Source: Atrichornis clamosus (Eukaryota; Chordata; Aves; Passeriformes; Menuridae). Taken from it: 64,000 bases of DNA. A model generated the notes under the pieces. It searched no databases and had not been told where the DNA came from. It saw only the letters and a list, made by a program, of their open reading frames with translations. Both the position numbers and the translations under genes were made by a program. Location: contig WBMZ01014181.1 of NCBI GenBank assembly GCA_013400975.1, positions 220,582-284,581 on the forward strand, written 5' to 3'. Positions 45,798 to 59,801 of the stretch are shown here, one piece after another. The first letter of the stretch is position 1, and each line of letters starts with the position of its first letter.

Positions 45798-48319
45798 TTG
45801 TTCTAGGGTGTTTTTTGTGGTGCACTCCAACTTTTGGACACTGAAATAAAAAGAAGGATGTGACAGATAGAGATGTCCCAAAGCAGCTGCTGGTATCAAG
45901 TGACCACATGTGAAATGGTAAAGGGGAATTGACAGGCATATGAGTAAGGAAAAGCAGTGGCAGCAGCAGGGCTTACTGTTTCCACCTCTACCTGCTTCCT
46001 GCTGGAAATTTCTAAATAAAGAGAGCAGAACAGATATTTTTACATCACTTATAACTTAACTGGTAGTGATCACCTAGCTGAAACCCAAGAGAACGAGGTC
46101 CTTCTTCAGGCTTTGCACTGACCACAAATCAGCCACCTTACTGCTGTGTGCCTCATTTTCCCCATGCGATAAGCCAGGGTAAGAATAGCAGCATCCTCTG
46201 GAAAACGCTCTGAGAGCTGCTAGGGAAGGAGACCTGAAGTGGACAACTCCAAATAAACTCACTTCTCCCCTGCCTCCTTTCCATCTCTCAAAAGCTTTCT
46301 CAGAGAGTGGCTCTTGGGGTTTGGGGTTGAAGTCTTCCAAAGCACTTGTCTTTTTATTGTGTGGGGATCTCTTTGGTCCATTAGGCTCACATGGAGGTGT
46401 CTTGAAGAGGTGTTACAGGGCCTTAGGTTCTCTTCTCCCTGCCATGGACACAGAAGCTGCTTCTTGGCATTAATTGACTTTGTCAGGTCAAAAGCATCAA
46501 GGTCAGTCCATCTGTGATAAGGAACTTCCTCAACTAGACCCTTATAGATTCATGGTCTACCTTCCATGGACAGTACTAATCCTATTTCTCACATGAGATC
46601 CAAATGTAGCATACCTGCCTTTCCTGTAATGCCCCTCCCTGCCTCTCATGTGATTTTGGTTCTATTTAGAAAATACTCATCACTTGGAAAGGTATTTATG
46701 CAAATTTTCAGTTGAGGGTGTGCATGTGCTGTGAAAACCCCCAGTACTGCCTAAGTCACCTCCTCATACAATATTCCTGCTGTTGTGGGACCTTCTGGAA
46801 GAGGAGCAGACCTAGCCACATGCTTCAGGGCCCTCGGGATTTCCCCTGGCCCAGACAAGTGCTCCTCTTCCTGCAAGCCAGGGATGGAGCCCCTCAGAGA
46901 TCAGCACCTTGAGCCCACCTCAGGGGTGGCCTGAGCAGACTGGAGGGCCATCCGCAGCGCAGTCCATCCCTCACAAGGGAGCTGCCAGCCAGGATCAATG
47001 CCGGACAGAAACTCTGCCTTTCACTGCAATGCCAGCATTTTCAGCCTGAGTTTTTCAGGCTCACCTGGCACTTGCTCAGGTGATTAAAAGTTGGGGTGGC
47101 AATTCCCTGCCTACCAGAGCCTGAGCCAGCTGGATTAAAACTTCCTGGTGTCTGTCTACATGTGTCAAAACCTTGGGCAGCCATGCAGACACCGCCTTTG
47201 ACAAGCAGGGGCAGATGGGCTTGGAGGAAGGCAAGTGTGGTGGCCCAGCTCTTTCTCGGAGACATTTCTCCCCTCCTGCCCTCCATCTCTCCAGCCAGGA
47301 TCACCCCCAGCCAGCAGGGCTGAGGCAGCATCCAGCTGCTCCCCACCACATCCCCAGCAGCTGCTGTCCCCCCGTCGCCTCGACAACCTGCTGGAGTGGT
47401 GCATTACTTCAGTAGGAAAGCAGACAGGGGTCACTGGTGTATGGCAAGAAGCAAAAACAATGTGCCATCTCTGCAAACAGCCTGGGGCCCCACAACACAG
47501 GGAGCACACATGGGTAGAGGGGGCTACCTGCCCTGTGCCTCAGCCTTGCAGGAGGAATCGGCAGGAGCTGTGTACTCTGCAAAACCTGTTCCAGATATCT
47601 GGAACAGAAAGCATTAAAAATTGCTGAAGGGCCTGGGAAAAGGGGGTTTAGAGAGAGTGTTCACATCCATGGCCTTAAGTGCTCTTCACCTGAAAACCAC
47701 CAGCTGAGATGTTGCCATGAGTCTCCCAGCGAGGGTGGTGTGTCCTGGGGTGTCACTGTCACTCATCTCCTGCAGTTTGAAAGATGAGCAACAGGACTGT
47801 GACAGGGTGCCCCACACCTTCTGTGGCATTTTCAGGCTGGACAGAGAATGGATAGGCCTTGTTCATCCAACGGAGGTCTCCATTCATTTCTGACAGGCTG
47901 CCACAACCTACTGGCCAACATCTCCTGCCAAAAAAGAAGGACAGCAGAAAGCAAAGGGTGTACAGAAAATGGAAATCAGGCTTGAGGACAAATACAAAAG
48001 CCAGTGGGGCTGTGGCTGAGACCCACCCACTTCTGCAAAGCAGCTTTGCAAGTTCTTTTGCCACCAATATTTAACCAGGCAACCAGTTCATCTAGTTGGC
48101 TATGTCAGCAAGCATCTCTGCTCCAACCACACCGCTCTGGTCCTCCAAGCAGTTGCTGTAGGGACATCAGCACTGCTCAGGTACACCACTGCCAGCAGGA
48201 AATGTGCTGGCTCAGGTATTGAGGCCATGCAAAAGAGCAGCAAGGCACAGGCAGGGACTAGCTGCTGGGGGCTGTCTCAAGTTCTCCAACACAGCTGTCC
48301 AGCTCACCTTTTTCGTGAG

Positions 48320-48355
48320 GCACAGGGTGTCTTTTTCCAAGCACAGGGTGTCTCT
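48320..48355. repeat. 21-bp imperfect tandem duplication
   Basis: GCACAGGGTGTCTTTTTCCAA is followed directly by GCACAGGGTGTCTCTGG. Confidence 0.75.
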
Positions 48356-51282
48356 GGCTAGAAAACAGAAAGCAGAGCACAGCTATGACCAGTCCAAGGC
48401 ACAGCAAGAACAGGAAGTAAAGCAGAAGTGACACGTACACTTACTGCATCAAAACCAATATCTGAAGGACATTGCTGTCATCGAGTGTACACAGATAATT
48501 TCTGCAGGCAAGCACATCAGTTGGACATGTCCAAGCCCGTGTTCATCACCAGCTTGCAGATGAAGTTGGTGGGATTCTTGCAGTGCTGAATTACTTGGCT
48601 CATTACAAGCACACATTCTCATATACAAGCTTTTGCACCAGAGTGCAAAAAACATTGTGTAAGGATTGTGATTTAAAGATCAGGATTGCACCTAATCTAG
48701 CAGTCTTTCCTTCACAGTTCCCATGAAAGCAACAGTGTGACTGCCCTTTATTCAAGATTTGTTAATGCTTCTAAAATACTGGGAAGGATTTAGCTAATAA
48801 TCCATTTCTTTACACTTCACAAAGGAGCTGAAATAAACCCTTAAAAATTACAAGACGTGCAACAACTAGCAGAGGTCCATAAGCAGCACCAGTTAAGTAA
48901 CCAGCCAACAGATTACAGCACAAAACCTTTTCAAAGGGAACTCGATAGCAGAGCATCGCTGAGAACTCCATGAATGAAGATTGCTGAGTCGCCTCTGAGG
49001 AAGGATTGTGCTGAAATCAATGAGACCCTAGGGGAGAGATTTAGGGAATTCACTTCTCATTCAGCCTGGAGTCTTCTCAAAGCAACTTGGATATCCACAC
49101 TGATATCCAAAGCCTCCTGCTCAAGCACCCAAGACTCAGAACACCCACAGCTCTCACACACATTCAGGCTCCCCAGCAGAGTCGAAGTTTTCCTGGTGGA
49201 TCCAGAGTTTCCCATTTCTCTGCTTCTCCTATTTCCTGACTCCAGGAAAACTACCCTCAGCACAGGAGGGAGCTGCCTCTATTAGTAGGGAATGGGGGCT
49301 GGAGAGGAAGACAAGAGGAGAAAGCAACTGCTCTGCAGCTGACCTGACCACCTTGTGAGCTTCGCAGAGCTCTGCAAGGAAAAGGATAAACCTTGGGGAA
49401 CCTGTGGCGCACGTGATTGCCAGGTGACATCCTACCAGGAAAACAGTGAACCAATGGAAACAGTGACTGGGCAGCAGACTGGAAACCCTGGGAATTCAAA
49501 TGCTTCCCTGAAGCTTAAAACTTGATGGAATCCATCACTCACTTCCCAATCAGCCTTCCCATGATCTTCATTCATTTTTTTCCTTTAGTCTCTTTGTGGT
49601 GCTCTAGATGAAATATACCAGTCCATCTGTAATCACAGAAAAAGAATGCTATAAAAAGTCCCAATAAGCTGTTAGGACCCAGTGATTTCTGTGAATTATA
49701 TTTACTGTTTAAGTTCAGGGAAGAAAAAACAGGAAATTGATGTACAGTAAAAAGAGACAATGCTGTGTCAGGCAAGCATAGAACTTCCCTGTTTATCAAG
49801 CTGGGAAGTGTCAGCTGGGGCTTTAAAACCCAAACTTTATGTGTCAAAAATGTAAAATTCACAGCAGAGCCAGGTTTCCAAAGGTTTATCTACACAGTTG
49901 CAAGCCTTATGTAGACAGGAGGGAGTTCTACCAGCTCAACAAATAATATTATTTTTAAAATGAGTTATTCAGGCCAGCTCTGTGAATGTGTATTTAATTT
50001 TCAGTTTATTTTGGTTTAACTTAAAATTGACTTCAAAATCAATTATTCTGGTTTCAAACCAAGTTGTCCACTATGTAACAATTTTAAACTTCGCTCTTGG
50101 TTGTGGAAAGCAACTTTCCCACAGAGCAGAGGACAGAACAAGTTTTAATTCACACCTTTGTTTATTTGAGAACTCCTGCATGGAGCTAGTCTTATTTTAG
50201 AAAAAAGCACTCCTGCAGGGACTCAAGTCACAAGAGAGTTAGAGTCCATATAATTATTTCTGAACATTTTTGTGTGTAAGCCAGCTTTGTATCACAACAC
50301 TCACTCTGTATGCCAGTTCTGATGTCATGACATAGCTTGTTGTAATAGATTATTTGGGGATTAAAACCAAAATAAACAGGTATTATAAGGAAAAAATATT
50401 GCCACATGAGGGCATGCTTCATCTCTTTCAAAAGCTTGCCTTTTCGACTCAAATCTAAGGCAAGTTACATTTTAAGACCTAGTTTTAGGAAAAGGAAAAC
50501 TCAGGTTTTATTTATGATTTTCTAGGTTTGTTACATACCAATTATGTGCAAAATTAGCACAAACTTTGAAAAGAAACATTCTTTGCTTCCATCCATGGTC
50601 ATACTATTTTCCTGTGGTGACAGCAACATGCACTTTGGGCTTAGGGCAGAGGAGATGATCTGTCTCAATGCATAATACTCGTGTTCTGTACCACATTGTG
50701 CAAAATAAGCACAGGACACAAAATCCAAACACAAAGTTATGAAAGACATACATTTCACCTTTTGCCCAATGGGAACAGCTTCCTGGTCGACCAGGCATGC
50801 CAAGGCAAAGGGAGGTATCTCTTACTGTCCTCTTGCAAAAGAAGGGCAGGGTTGCAGGATTCCCTGGGGTTTCCCAGCTCTAACGCATCACTGGATCCGT
50901 CTCCTCCCAGAAAAGACTGCCCAGGAGTCTGCATCCCCATCACCATGAGATTGCTGCCAAACCTGCAGTATACCTTTGCGGGAATTCCTCAAATCACATG
51001 GTCATCCCAAAGAAGCATCCCCTGCTAAGTCCATCTTTTAGGCAAGAGTACCACCACTAGGCTTTCAGAGCCTACCAGGTCATTTGTGGTAACAGCACAG
51101 AAATTAATTAGGTCTGTGGATGGTACTGACAGGCAGCAAGAGGTTAATCTGTCCACCTAGAGAGCTGCACCAGAGCAGGAACAATCCTCAAGGCCACAAA
51201 CTTTCTCTGATCCTGAAAGGAGGATTTTGGACCCATGGTGAAGCACAGTGATTAATTAGGAAATAACAGCATCCAAGCCTTT

Positions 51283-51316
51283 GAGTCACTAGAAGTAATT
51301 TTTCTTCTAGTGAGTC
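51283..51316. repeat. Near-perfect 13-bp inverted repeat (hairpin)
   Basis: GAGTCACTAGAAG (51283-51295) pairs with CTTCTAGTGAGTC (51304-51316) at 12 of 13 positions across an 8-base loop (TAATTTTT). The arms include TGA(G/C)TCA-like AP-1-type words. It could be a small RNA hairpin or a palindromic binding site. The stem is too short for a typical microRNA precursor. Confidence 0.8.
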
Positions 51317-53083
51317 AGAGTATCTGCACATTCTTTCTTCCTGGAAACTTGAGTATCTAAACATGCAACATCCCTCTCCAGTATCATGTCTATGTCATGG
51401 AAATGATTCTACAAAACATTAGGTTTCTCCTAACTAATTCTATTCTCTAGCCAGTATTCACTGACGCTCAACATGCTACAGGATCAGGCTTGAGGTGATT
51501 TGTTAAAATCAAATGGGAGGGTGTCTTCCCACATTCCAGAGGAGCAGGGTCACATGCTAAGTTTCACAGCCTGCCACTCACTTGACCTGGGCTCAGCAAT
51601 TCTTGCCAGAGGAGCACCAGATCCTGGAGCCTTCATCCTTGGCTGATCCAGGGAACCAGGAAGCTGCAGAGGCTGTAGCCCTCATAGCACACAGCTGCAC
51701 AATTTTAGAATCTGAGCTTGTGCTGACTAAGATGTTCACACTGCCGATAAAAGCCAGCTCAGAGGGGAAATCTTTCTTCGGCTTCTCCCTTTATCCAAGA
51801 GATGTAAATCCACTGTGTGTGTCTTTCACCACCGCACCCATGCTCCAAGATGACTTCACCTGGCCACGAAAAGACAGACGAAACACGAATGCTCCGATGC
51901 TTGTGAAGACAGGTGCAGTAAAAGCCATAGGTGGAGCAGTAAACAAGTTGCAAGACAGGCTTTTAATCCAATGACAGGGATAATACTGAATTCCCATGTA
52001 TTTTTGTTGTTGTAAACATGTTTCAATTATAAAATTGAAAGATGCCAGGCTATATGTTCTCACTGTAAAATACCACAGGAAAATGCACTATGGTATTGGA
52101 TGGGAGCATCACGGGTATTCTGTGCAAGTGGTGACTATGATTTTGCTCTTTCTTCTGTGATTGTACCAAAAGTAGTTTTGAATTTAGGCCAGAGCACATA
52201 AATACCTGGACATTTACAAACATTCGTGGTTCCAGACACACTGTGCCCCTGGATGAGCAAAACTGAATGAACAAGGACCCTGAATACACCCCTGCTGTTT
52301 AGGCAGGGAGCAGGTTTCTCCTGAACTCGCTTGCCAGGCCATAAACTGCTCTTTTGTGCATCGCTTGGCTTCTCCACCAGCTTTTGCACCACAGCCTGAA
52401 CCCATCCATCCTCCCAGGCCATCACTGCTCCGCAGAGCCCTGCAGCTCCTCGTGGAGCTGCAGCTGGCCACTGCTGCCCACTAGCTTCTGCTGCTACCCC
52501 TTCCTCAAGGACTTTGCACAGCCACCCTGCCACGGGGTGGAAAAAGAAGCTGGATCCCCCAGAAATAAAAGCAAGGGCAGGGAAATGACCAGGCTGTCAT
52601 CTGCTGAGTGCTAAGGGAGAAGAGAGGCTCCCCACCCGTTTGCCTGGCCCCTGGTACACATACCAGCAATGTTATCTGCACCTCTGAGCATCCCAGGCTT
52701 GCCTGGCATTGGGAGATAAAGGAATTCTATCGTATCTTTAAAGAGGGACAGGCTGCGTGAGAGGAGGCCTGTGGCCCCTTCTCAGAACTGGCAGGAAAAA
52801 GTCAGCGAGCGTGTGGGAGCAGGAGTGAGGGACACCTGAGTCATACATGGGGAAAGCCAGGCTGGTGCAGGCACTGCCACCCAGCTGGGACAGCGGGATG
52901 GTCCTCCCACAACTCCTCTGTGAACAGTGTTCTACACGCAGGAATGAACTCCAGCAGCTGAGGAACAACCTTCTCACCAAGCAGGGAGGGAGGTGCAGAG
53001 AGCAGGGTAAAAGGGACTGTCAGTCTGAAGAGCTCTCAGGAGAGAAGCGGAAAAGATGGAGCTGAGCCAAGTAAAATTTAAAA

Positions 53084-53125
53084 AGAGCAAAGTGAAAATA
53101 AATAGAGCAAAGTAAAAAAATAAAT
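53084..53125. repeat. 20-bp A-rich tandem repeat
   Basis: AGAGCAAAGTGAAAATAAAT is followed by AGAGCAAAGTAAAAAAATAA and continues as AT-rich sequence to about 53140. Confidence 0.8.
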
Positions 53126-56100
53126 ATATAAAAAGTAAAGGGGAAGGAGAAGTAGCCACTTTCTCGCTGGTTTCTTCCTTAGCAGCACAGTCCTCTCCTC
53201 CTCATGGAAGGACAAGCATGGGTCTCACAGGACTTTGTCCCTGGAGGAGCATCACCTGGTGGACAGACCCCACAGTGGGAGCCTACTCTGAACAGCAGAG
53301 AAGCTGACCGCCACCCAGAGCATCCAAGGAGGCTGCCCCACAACCAAGTGGATGACAGAGGGGCCTCCACTCTCCCTGGGCTCCCAGGAGCCATCTCAAC
53401 CTGACCCATGCTGCCACTTCACAGGTGGCTCTGGCTGGGAGTCGGCAGGAGCCCAACACCACGGTCAAAGGTTGGAGCAGCTGGGAAGCCACAGCGAGCT
53501 TCCTGGCAGAGCTAGTGCCACCACTTCTCCCAGGAAAACACAGCAGGGGAAAACACTTCCTTTTCCAGTTCATGCCCTCCCGGGTTAGGCAAGAGGACGA
53601 CATCTGACATCACTTGCCCATCCAGGTGTCGTGTGCACATCCCTACAGGGGGACTGCCACCCAGCACAAAATCTTCAGGGAACAAAAGAGGGCACAGGAG
53701 ATGTCCTCCTTTGTGGGTCCACAATGTCCAAGGCATTGACTGGCTAACCAGCTTCCCCAAAACACACTGGTAGGACACATGCAGGAGGGGCAGGATGCAA
53801 AATTTACAAATCCTTGATTTCATCTGAATTTAGGTGTTGTTTTGACCAGCGACCACTTCAGCAGGTGGCACTCTAGCCTGGGGGCCGGCATGTGCACTTG
53901 AAGGTCTCTCTGACAAAACCTGCCCTTATTTTGCATCACTGCAAGCATGGCCTGCCTGGGAGATTCCATGAATGATGAGGAGGAAAGGAAACAGCAACAT
54001 TAAACTTAAAAGGCAAAACCACAGCAAGATTCAAGCACTGAAATTCCTTTGGTGCCACTGAAAATCCCATCCAAAGTCCCAGAAAAGGCAGGTTATACAA
54101 GCTAACCTGCCCACACACAGGCACTGCTGTCCCTGGGACTTTTGCCCCACTCACAGCAATAAGTCTGTTTATAAAGCACCAGTTTCCTGTTCCAGCTTCA
54201 CCACTCGCTGCAGTGTCAACAAGCCCCTGCAGCTGCAAGTCTGCCCCTTGCCACTCACTCCATCTCCTGATAGGAGCCAGCAGGTCAAAACTCTGCCCAC
54301 AGCAAAGCATCTCCCACTGCTCCACTGACCATCCACACCATTTGTGGCATCAGTCGCTCTTGGGAAGCTGCCGGACTCCCCGTGGCCACAGCGAGCACGT
54401 TTTTCTTGCCCGATGACTGGGAACCTGTGGCAGAGAGGTGGCCAGCAGCAGTTGAAAAAGCTGCTGCTGCTTGCCAACTCTACGTGGTCGCCATGAAAAA
54501 GAATTTCCAGGCTTTTCATGGAGTAAGAGCTAAGCACAAGCTCCCACTTCAGCCCAGAGACAACTGCGCCTGCTTCTCTCTCTGCGAAGGAGAATTCCTC
54601 TTTGACTGGAGAACAGGCATATGAGAAACAGCACATGGCAGCAATCATGGGAGAGTGGCAAAAAGCCATCCTAACTGGTGGTCACAAAGCTGTCCAGCAG
54701 CTGCAGAGAGGAGGAGGGAAAACGAGCCAGAGGGAGATGGAGTGGAGGAGGAGGGGAGGAGGGTTTAAACACAGGCAGATTAAGGGCAGTCACTCGACTC
54801 AAAACTCACTGAGACATGGTTACAACTCCATGTTTAGCAGGAGGCATCCTCAAATGAATAAACAGGAATAAAACTGGACAACTAGGAAGTCAAAGTCAAT
54901 CGGATTCATACATATTAAATAGGGACATTCATCCGAATAGAGGCCTGCCTGTAGCATGCTAGAAACAAATCACACTGCCTGGGAGGCTCACACAGAAAGC
55001 TTTGCTCCAGGCCAGCATGGGACAGAAAGACACGGGATTGTTTGCTGTGCTCAGGGAAAAAGCAGCCCTGATGTGAACAGAGGAGATGAAGGAGCCAGTG
55101 AGGTGCGGGGGAAAGGTTATCTCCCATGCTGGTGAGATGCAGGGAAAGGGCATGCTCTCTGGACCCTGACCCAGGAAGGACAGGATAGACCATGCTCTGT
55201 TTCACAGCTGAAACCCGCCTCCTGGCACGCGCTGCTGGGGACAAGCAGGGCTGCTGCCTCTGGAGACAGAGCAGCTGAGCTGCAGCCCAGGAGACAGCAC
55301 AGCTGCTCAGGGACAGCCCCAGGAAAAAGCTTTAGCTCCCATTTTCTGGTCCAGAGCTCTTGCTCTCAGTGCAGGAGCACAGCTTTGACAAGAAGCCCCA
55401 GAAAGCTTCTTGAAACATGTTGGTATCATAACTGATGTTAGGAGCATGATGGATGGAGGAATCACATCTCCTTTAGTCTCACTAGCAATGGCTTGGGTCC
55501 AGGTAGGGACTTGGGCTATAAACCTATTGCCACACATCCTGGTGGGCCCTTTCAGAACTGGATTAGTGGGAATTTAAGACGAAGAGAACCATGCTGCATC
55601 AAACCACATTATTTCTGCTCCACCTCTGCCTGGGCAGTGGTTGAACCAAAGCCCTTGCATAGGGCTCTACGATGGCATGTCCTGTATCGGAATTGCTCCA
55701 TAGGCAGCCCTCAGCAACCTTGGCATTTGATATAAACCCATTAGCATAAAAATGGGAAACCCAAATTGGGTACTACTGGCTTGGGAAGTGTCATCACGGT
55801 ATTCCTCCTTCCTGCTGTCCTCCACTGGCAGCCATATGAAACACAAAAACAATTGTTACTAAGGCGAGTTCCCTCTCTGCCCTGCACAGCCTGTTGCAGG
55901 AGTTCTGCAACCCAGGCTGTGTCCTCGCTGACACATGCTCAACCTCAGAACCTCCAGGGGTTTGCACAACTGGCTGAACTTTCCAGCGAGACACAGGAAC
56001 ACAGGCGCTCTCATCCCACAGGAATTGGTATGGCCCTGTTGACATGGAGGCTTGTAGGTGGTGTTTCCAGAGCAGATTTCCCTCTCCCCTCACTGCAGAG

Positions 56101-57239
56101 GTTCTCCCTTGGGGCAGAAGCAATGGCTTCGAACCACCCTGTCATCTTTGGCAAAAAAGCATCAGCCAGACAAGGAGAGGCTCTTATCGGATAGATGGGA
56201 GGTAGGACATAGCTGAAGAAAAAAAAGGGGAGCGCACCTACAGCACATGACAGTAGTACGTGATATGTTCCAGAGATATGTGAAAATGACGGTTATGAAA
56301 GAGACAAGAGGGGAAGGGAAAGAAAAATAAAAAGCCTCTTGGCCCAAGTCCAGGGGGAAAGGTTCATTTCTGTCATCAGATTTAATGGTTCAGCCTGGGG
56401 AGAAATGCAAACGGCACCAGGTCCTCCCTTCCCAGAGAGGGAGGGCAGGGTCAAACGCAGCACCACCTTTCCTCTCCCTGTGCACGCCACCTGCCTCAGC
56501 CTGACCCGAGGCAGGACATTGTCCTGAGCTGCCATTGGAGCCAGGCTTACAGAGAAGGGCAGTGGCCTGCTGATTGCTGCATCATGCAGGGAATCAAAAG
56601 TACTTTTGCCTCAGGCAACATGGTAAGCTCAGTAGGAACTTGTTTTCATGCATCAGATATATTACATGGATGCCACACATCCCATTTGGCAACTTCCTCA
56701 CGTATTGCTAGCTTCTGGACAAAGGGACTCCAAACTCTCTGGATCTGGCATAGCACTCACTAGGCTTGAATTTAGACTTACATTCTTGGCCAGCAGCCCC
56801 GAGCACTGGGAAGGAAGCACCCTTATTCCCCCTCTCCTCCCTCCCTCCCACTCCTGCCCCCAGACGGAAGGCATATTGGATCACTCCTCTTTGTGAGTGA
56901 GGGAGTGTTCTTCTTCTGAAATAACACCCTCTGCATGGGCAACTCTGCTGGTCCTGCTCTTCTCAGTCCACCAGGAAAAAAAGTCTCTGCTGAAATACTG
57001 TTCTGCTGGAATCAAAACACAACACAAAATCCAGCTGATTTCAACAGGGTTTTCCTTAACAAGAAAATCAGGAAAACAAGGAGTTCCTGAGAGAGTGTGT
57101 TGAAACATTTTACAGCATGTTTAAATGCAGCATAGCTGCTTTTTTATTATTATTTCAAACCTACCTTATCTTTAATTTTGTGTCTTCTTGCATTGCATTA
57201 GGTAAGCTGCAAAACTCAAACTCAAAGCTCCTAGTTATT

Positions 57240-57255
57240 AAAAAAAAAAAAAAAT
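57240..57255. repeat. Poly-A run
   Basis: Sixteen A residues followed by TTAAAATCAAAAACC. It could be a retroposon tail, but no body or target-site duplication is evident. Confidence 0.85.
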
Positions 57256-58868
57256 TAAAATCAAAAACCTGAAGATTTTAAAATTTGCCAAATCAAATGC
57301 TGAACAGTAAAAATCCTCTAAAAAACCAAACCAAAATATAAATTTTCACCCTCTGTATAAATATTGAACATTATTGGAATATACTTCTCAATCTGTGAAA
57401 TCCCCTGGTGTAGATAAGCCTTTTGTACTAGGTAGGATGATAAACTGCTGTATAGTGTAAAAAGCTGCTACAAAAGTATTGCAACTCCAGTAAGGGGTTC
57501 TACAAGTATAAATTTTTGAAAACATACATATGTTCTACCACCAATAAAAGCATACAGGTAGGAGAGAAGCTATCTATACATCAAGATTTACAGGTTTAGG
57601 AATTCTATAATCCTAAGTGAAATTTCCCAACATTTGTTCTCCACATGACTTTTCAAAACAGGCAAACAACTTCAGAATCCTGTTAAGTGTGTTCCCATGT
57701 GCATGTATGCTGTCCCACAGGTCTTACAGGTGTAAATTAGAGCAGGATTTGGCCCATAATATCCACAGCCCAAAAGAACAATTCCAGATCCTTAAAGGAG
57801 CAGAAGAGGGGATGGGGTGAAGAGACAATAGCCCTAAAACATTTAGTGAGATTAGAGACAAAAGAAAAATAATTATGTTGACAGAAGCAATGCTATATGT
57901 TATCTTGACCCTAAATAAAACTGCAGATACTGGCTAGGAAGCTCTCTGTTGAAATCACTGAACTGAACACTAAAATAAAAGCCAGTTTGGAGGGGACAGC
58001 AGCTTCAAACCTACAGAAAGCAGCTTTACATACCAACCACAAGCAGTGAGTAAAGATCACTGTGTTTAAGCAGAAATTGCAGGAAGTGTGTGGGTGGCAA
58101 TAGAGTTTAGTGGAGGACACTGTGACCATTCCTGTAGCTGGTCCAGGGAAATAACCACGCCATGGCAAGATACACTGCCAAGATGCATCCCTGCTTTCCA
58201 AGGGCTCAGCAGCTGGACTTGGGATGAGCCTCTCAGATTTGCAAGGGCCTGAAACAAAATTAGAAGAGCCAGAAATGAAAGGTGAGATCTTGGACCAAGT
58301 ACAATAGATATTGGATCCTGTACAGAAGTCACAGAGATCAAATGTCACTCAGTGGGAAGATGGGGTAATATCGAAGAGAAGGTAGGCCAGGTATGTTAAG
58401 AGAAAGAAAACTCCTACAATTATAGCCCAGATATACAAGTCAGAAGATCTGGTTTATACTCTTGACAAAGAGTATAAAAATTCCTTTGACATCTTAAGCA
58501 AACTAGTTTGCTCCTCGATACAACATCATAATAACTTACACAGTCCAGAGCTTTACATTAGCTGAGGTGCACAGACTGCTTGCAGCTCCCAAGGAGAAAA
58601 GTCCTCTTACCTTAAAACACAGCAACAAAACCCTCCCATCACCCTCATCTGCTCATCTGCTGAGCACAGTGGGAATGCTCTCGGTGGGGTACCACACAGA
58701 GCCAGCTCCAACTGATGTAAAACATACTTTAGTGCTTGCTACTTAGTCCCAGCACACTGCTTCCTATCCCTTATAGCCACCTCTATCCCACCACATTCTG
58801 CATGAATGGAAACTATTCATATAATTATACTAGAAATAGCCAAGTAAACAGGGAAAAACGCAGAAGAT

Positions 58869-59354
58869 TTGCAAGCAGGTGCTATGGGAGCGGAGAGGGC
58901 GATGGTGATCAGCAGCGTAGGCAGCTACATAAATGGTACCAAGTGCGGCGATTTTGTTAACCACCTCTGTCAAAAAAGTCACAACCATGGGGATTCATAC
59001 TTAGAGAAGGCTTTCCAACATACTGTTGGCTCTTATCTCAAACCAGCCTTGCATACGCTGTCCATCACAGGCCATGACAGAAATCATATCAGCATCAGCA
59101 GCAACCAGAGTAGCAGAATATTCAGCAAGGAAAAAACCCCAAACAACCAACCAGAAAAACCACCGGTGTTTACCATGAATAATGTCAGTTGTTCTACAGT
59201 TTCCAACTTCCAGTTAGGGTTATTTGGCACTGAGCTGATCAAAGTGCTTTTGGAAAAATGGCTGGAAGAAGGACAGCATCCAGATGTATTTGACAGGAGT
59301 AAAAACCTATGTAAGCTCTATGTTTCTTGTCTAAAAGTCACCACCCCAAAATAG
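58869..59354 (+). other. Open frame of 161 codons, unrecognised, probably fortuitous
   Basis: An ATG-initiated frame runs to TAG without interruption. The translation has balanced composition with fewer Trp/Cys/Pro runs than other chance frames here. It has Asn/Ser-rich stretches (Ser-Ile-Ser-Ser-Asn-Gln-Ser-Ser near residue 75) and a helical-looking C-terminal part (residues about 121-136, G-T-E-L-I-K-V-L-L-E-K-W-L-E-E-G). I recognise no family, signal peptide or membrane segment. A few frames of this length are expected by chance in 64 kb. No TATA box, splice sites or poly-A tail support a gene or retrogene. Confidence 0.15.
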
Positions 59355-59789
59355 CTTGTGATCTAGTTATTTTTATTCAGAGAAGAGCCTGTGCCTTGAG
59401 TTTGGATCAGAGTTCAAATTCCACTACAGTTTCAGACTGTTGTTAAGGTAGGATACTCCATTCTGGTCCAGTTCAGAAACAGGATGACCAGTAAGTTTGG
59501 GATCTCATTTAGAGGAAGGCTCAGGCATTAGGGGTGGTCCATTTTTACAGGTTTGTGTCATAAAATAAATGAGCAGTTTTACATGAAAGGTAGGGCTTAT
59601 TTCTTGAGGAAGGAGAATTTTAAAACTGTGTCCCATTTTCACATTTCAGAAAGGCTGAAACGGATGCTGGAAAGACTTCTGAGTCTCACCAGTCCTTAGA
59701 GGTTACCATTTGATAAAGGAGAGCAGTTTTCACTAGCTGAAAATCATAGTGGTGAGTACTAACAGCTCTCCATATTAAAACACTATCAG

Positions 59790-59801
59790 CACACACACAC
59801 A
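59790..59801. repeat. Short CA repeat
   Basis: Six CA units. Confidence 0.8.

Noticed and set aside
46311..46328. CTTGGGGTTTGGGGTTG looks like telomere-type repeats.
   Set aside because: Only two degenerate units and not the vertebrate TTAGGG sequence; chance.
57240..57255. Poly-A run considered as the tail of a processed pseudogene.
   Set aside because: No gene-like sequence upstream and no flanking target-site duplication.
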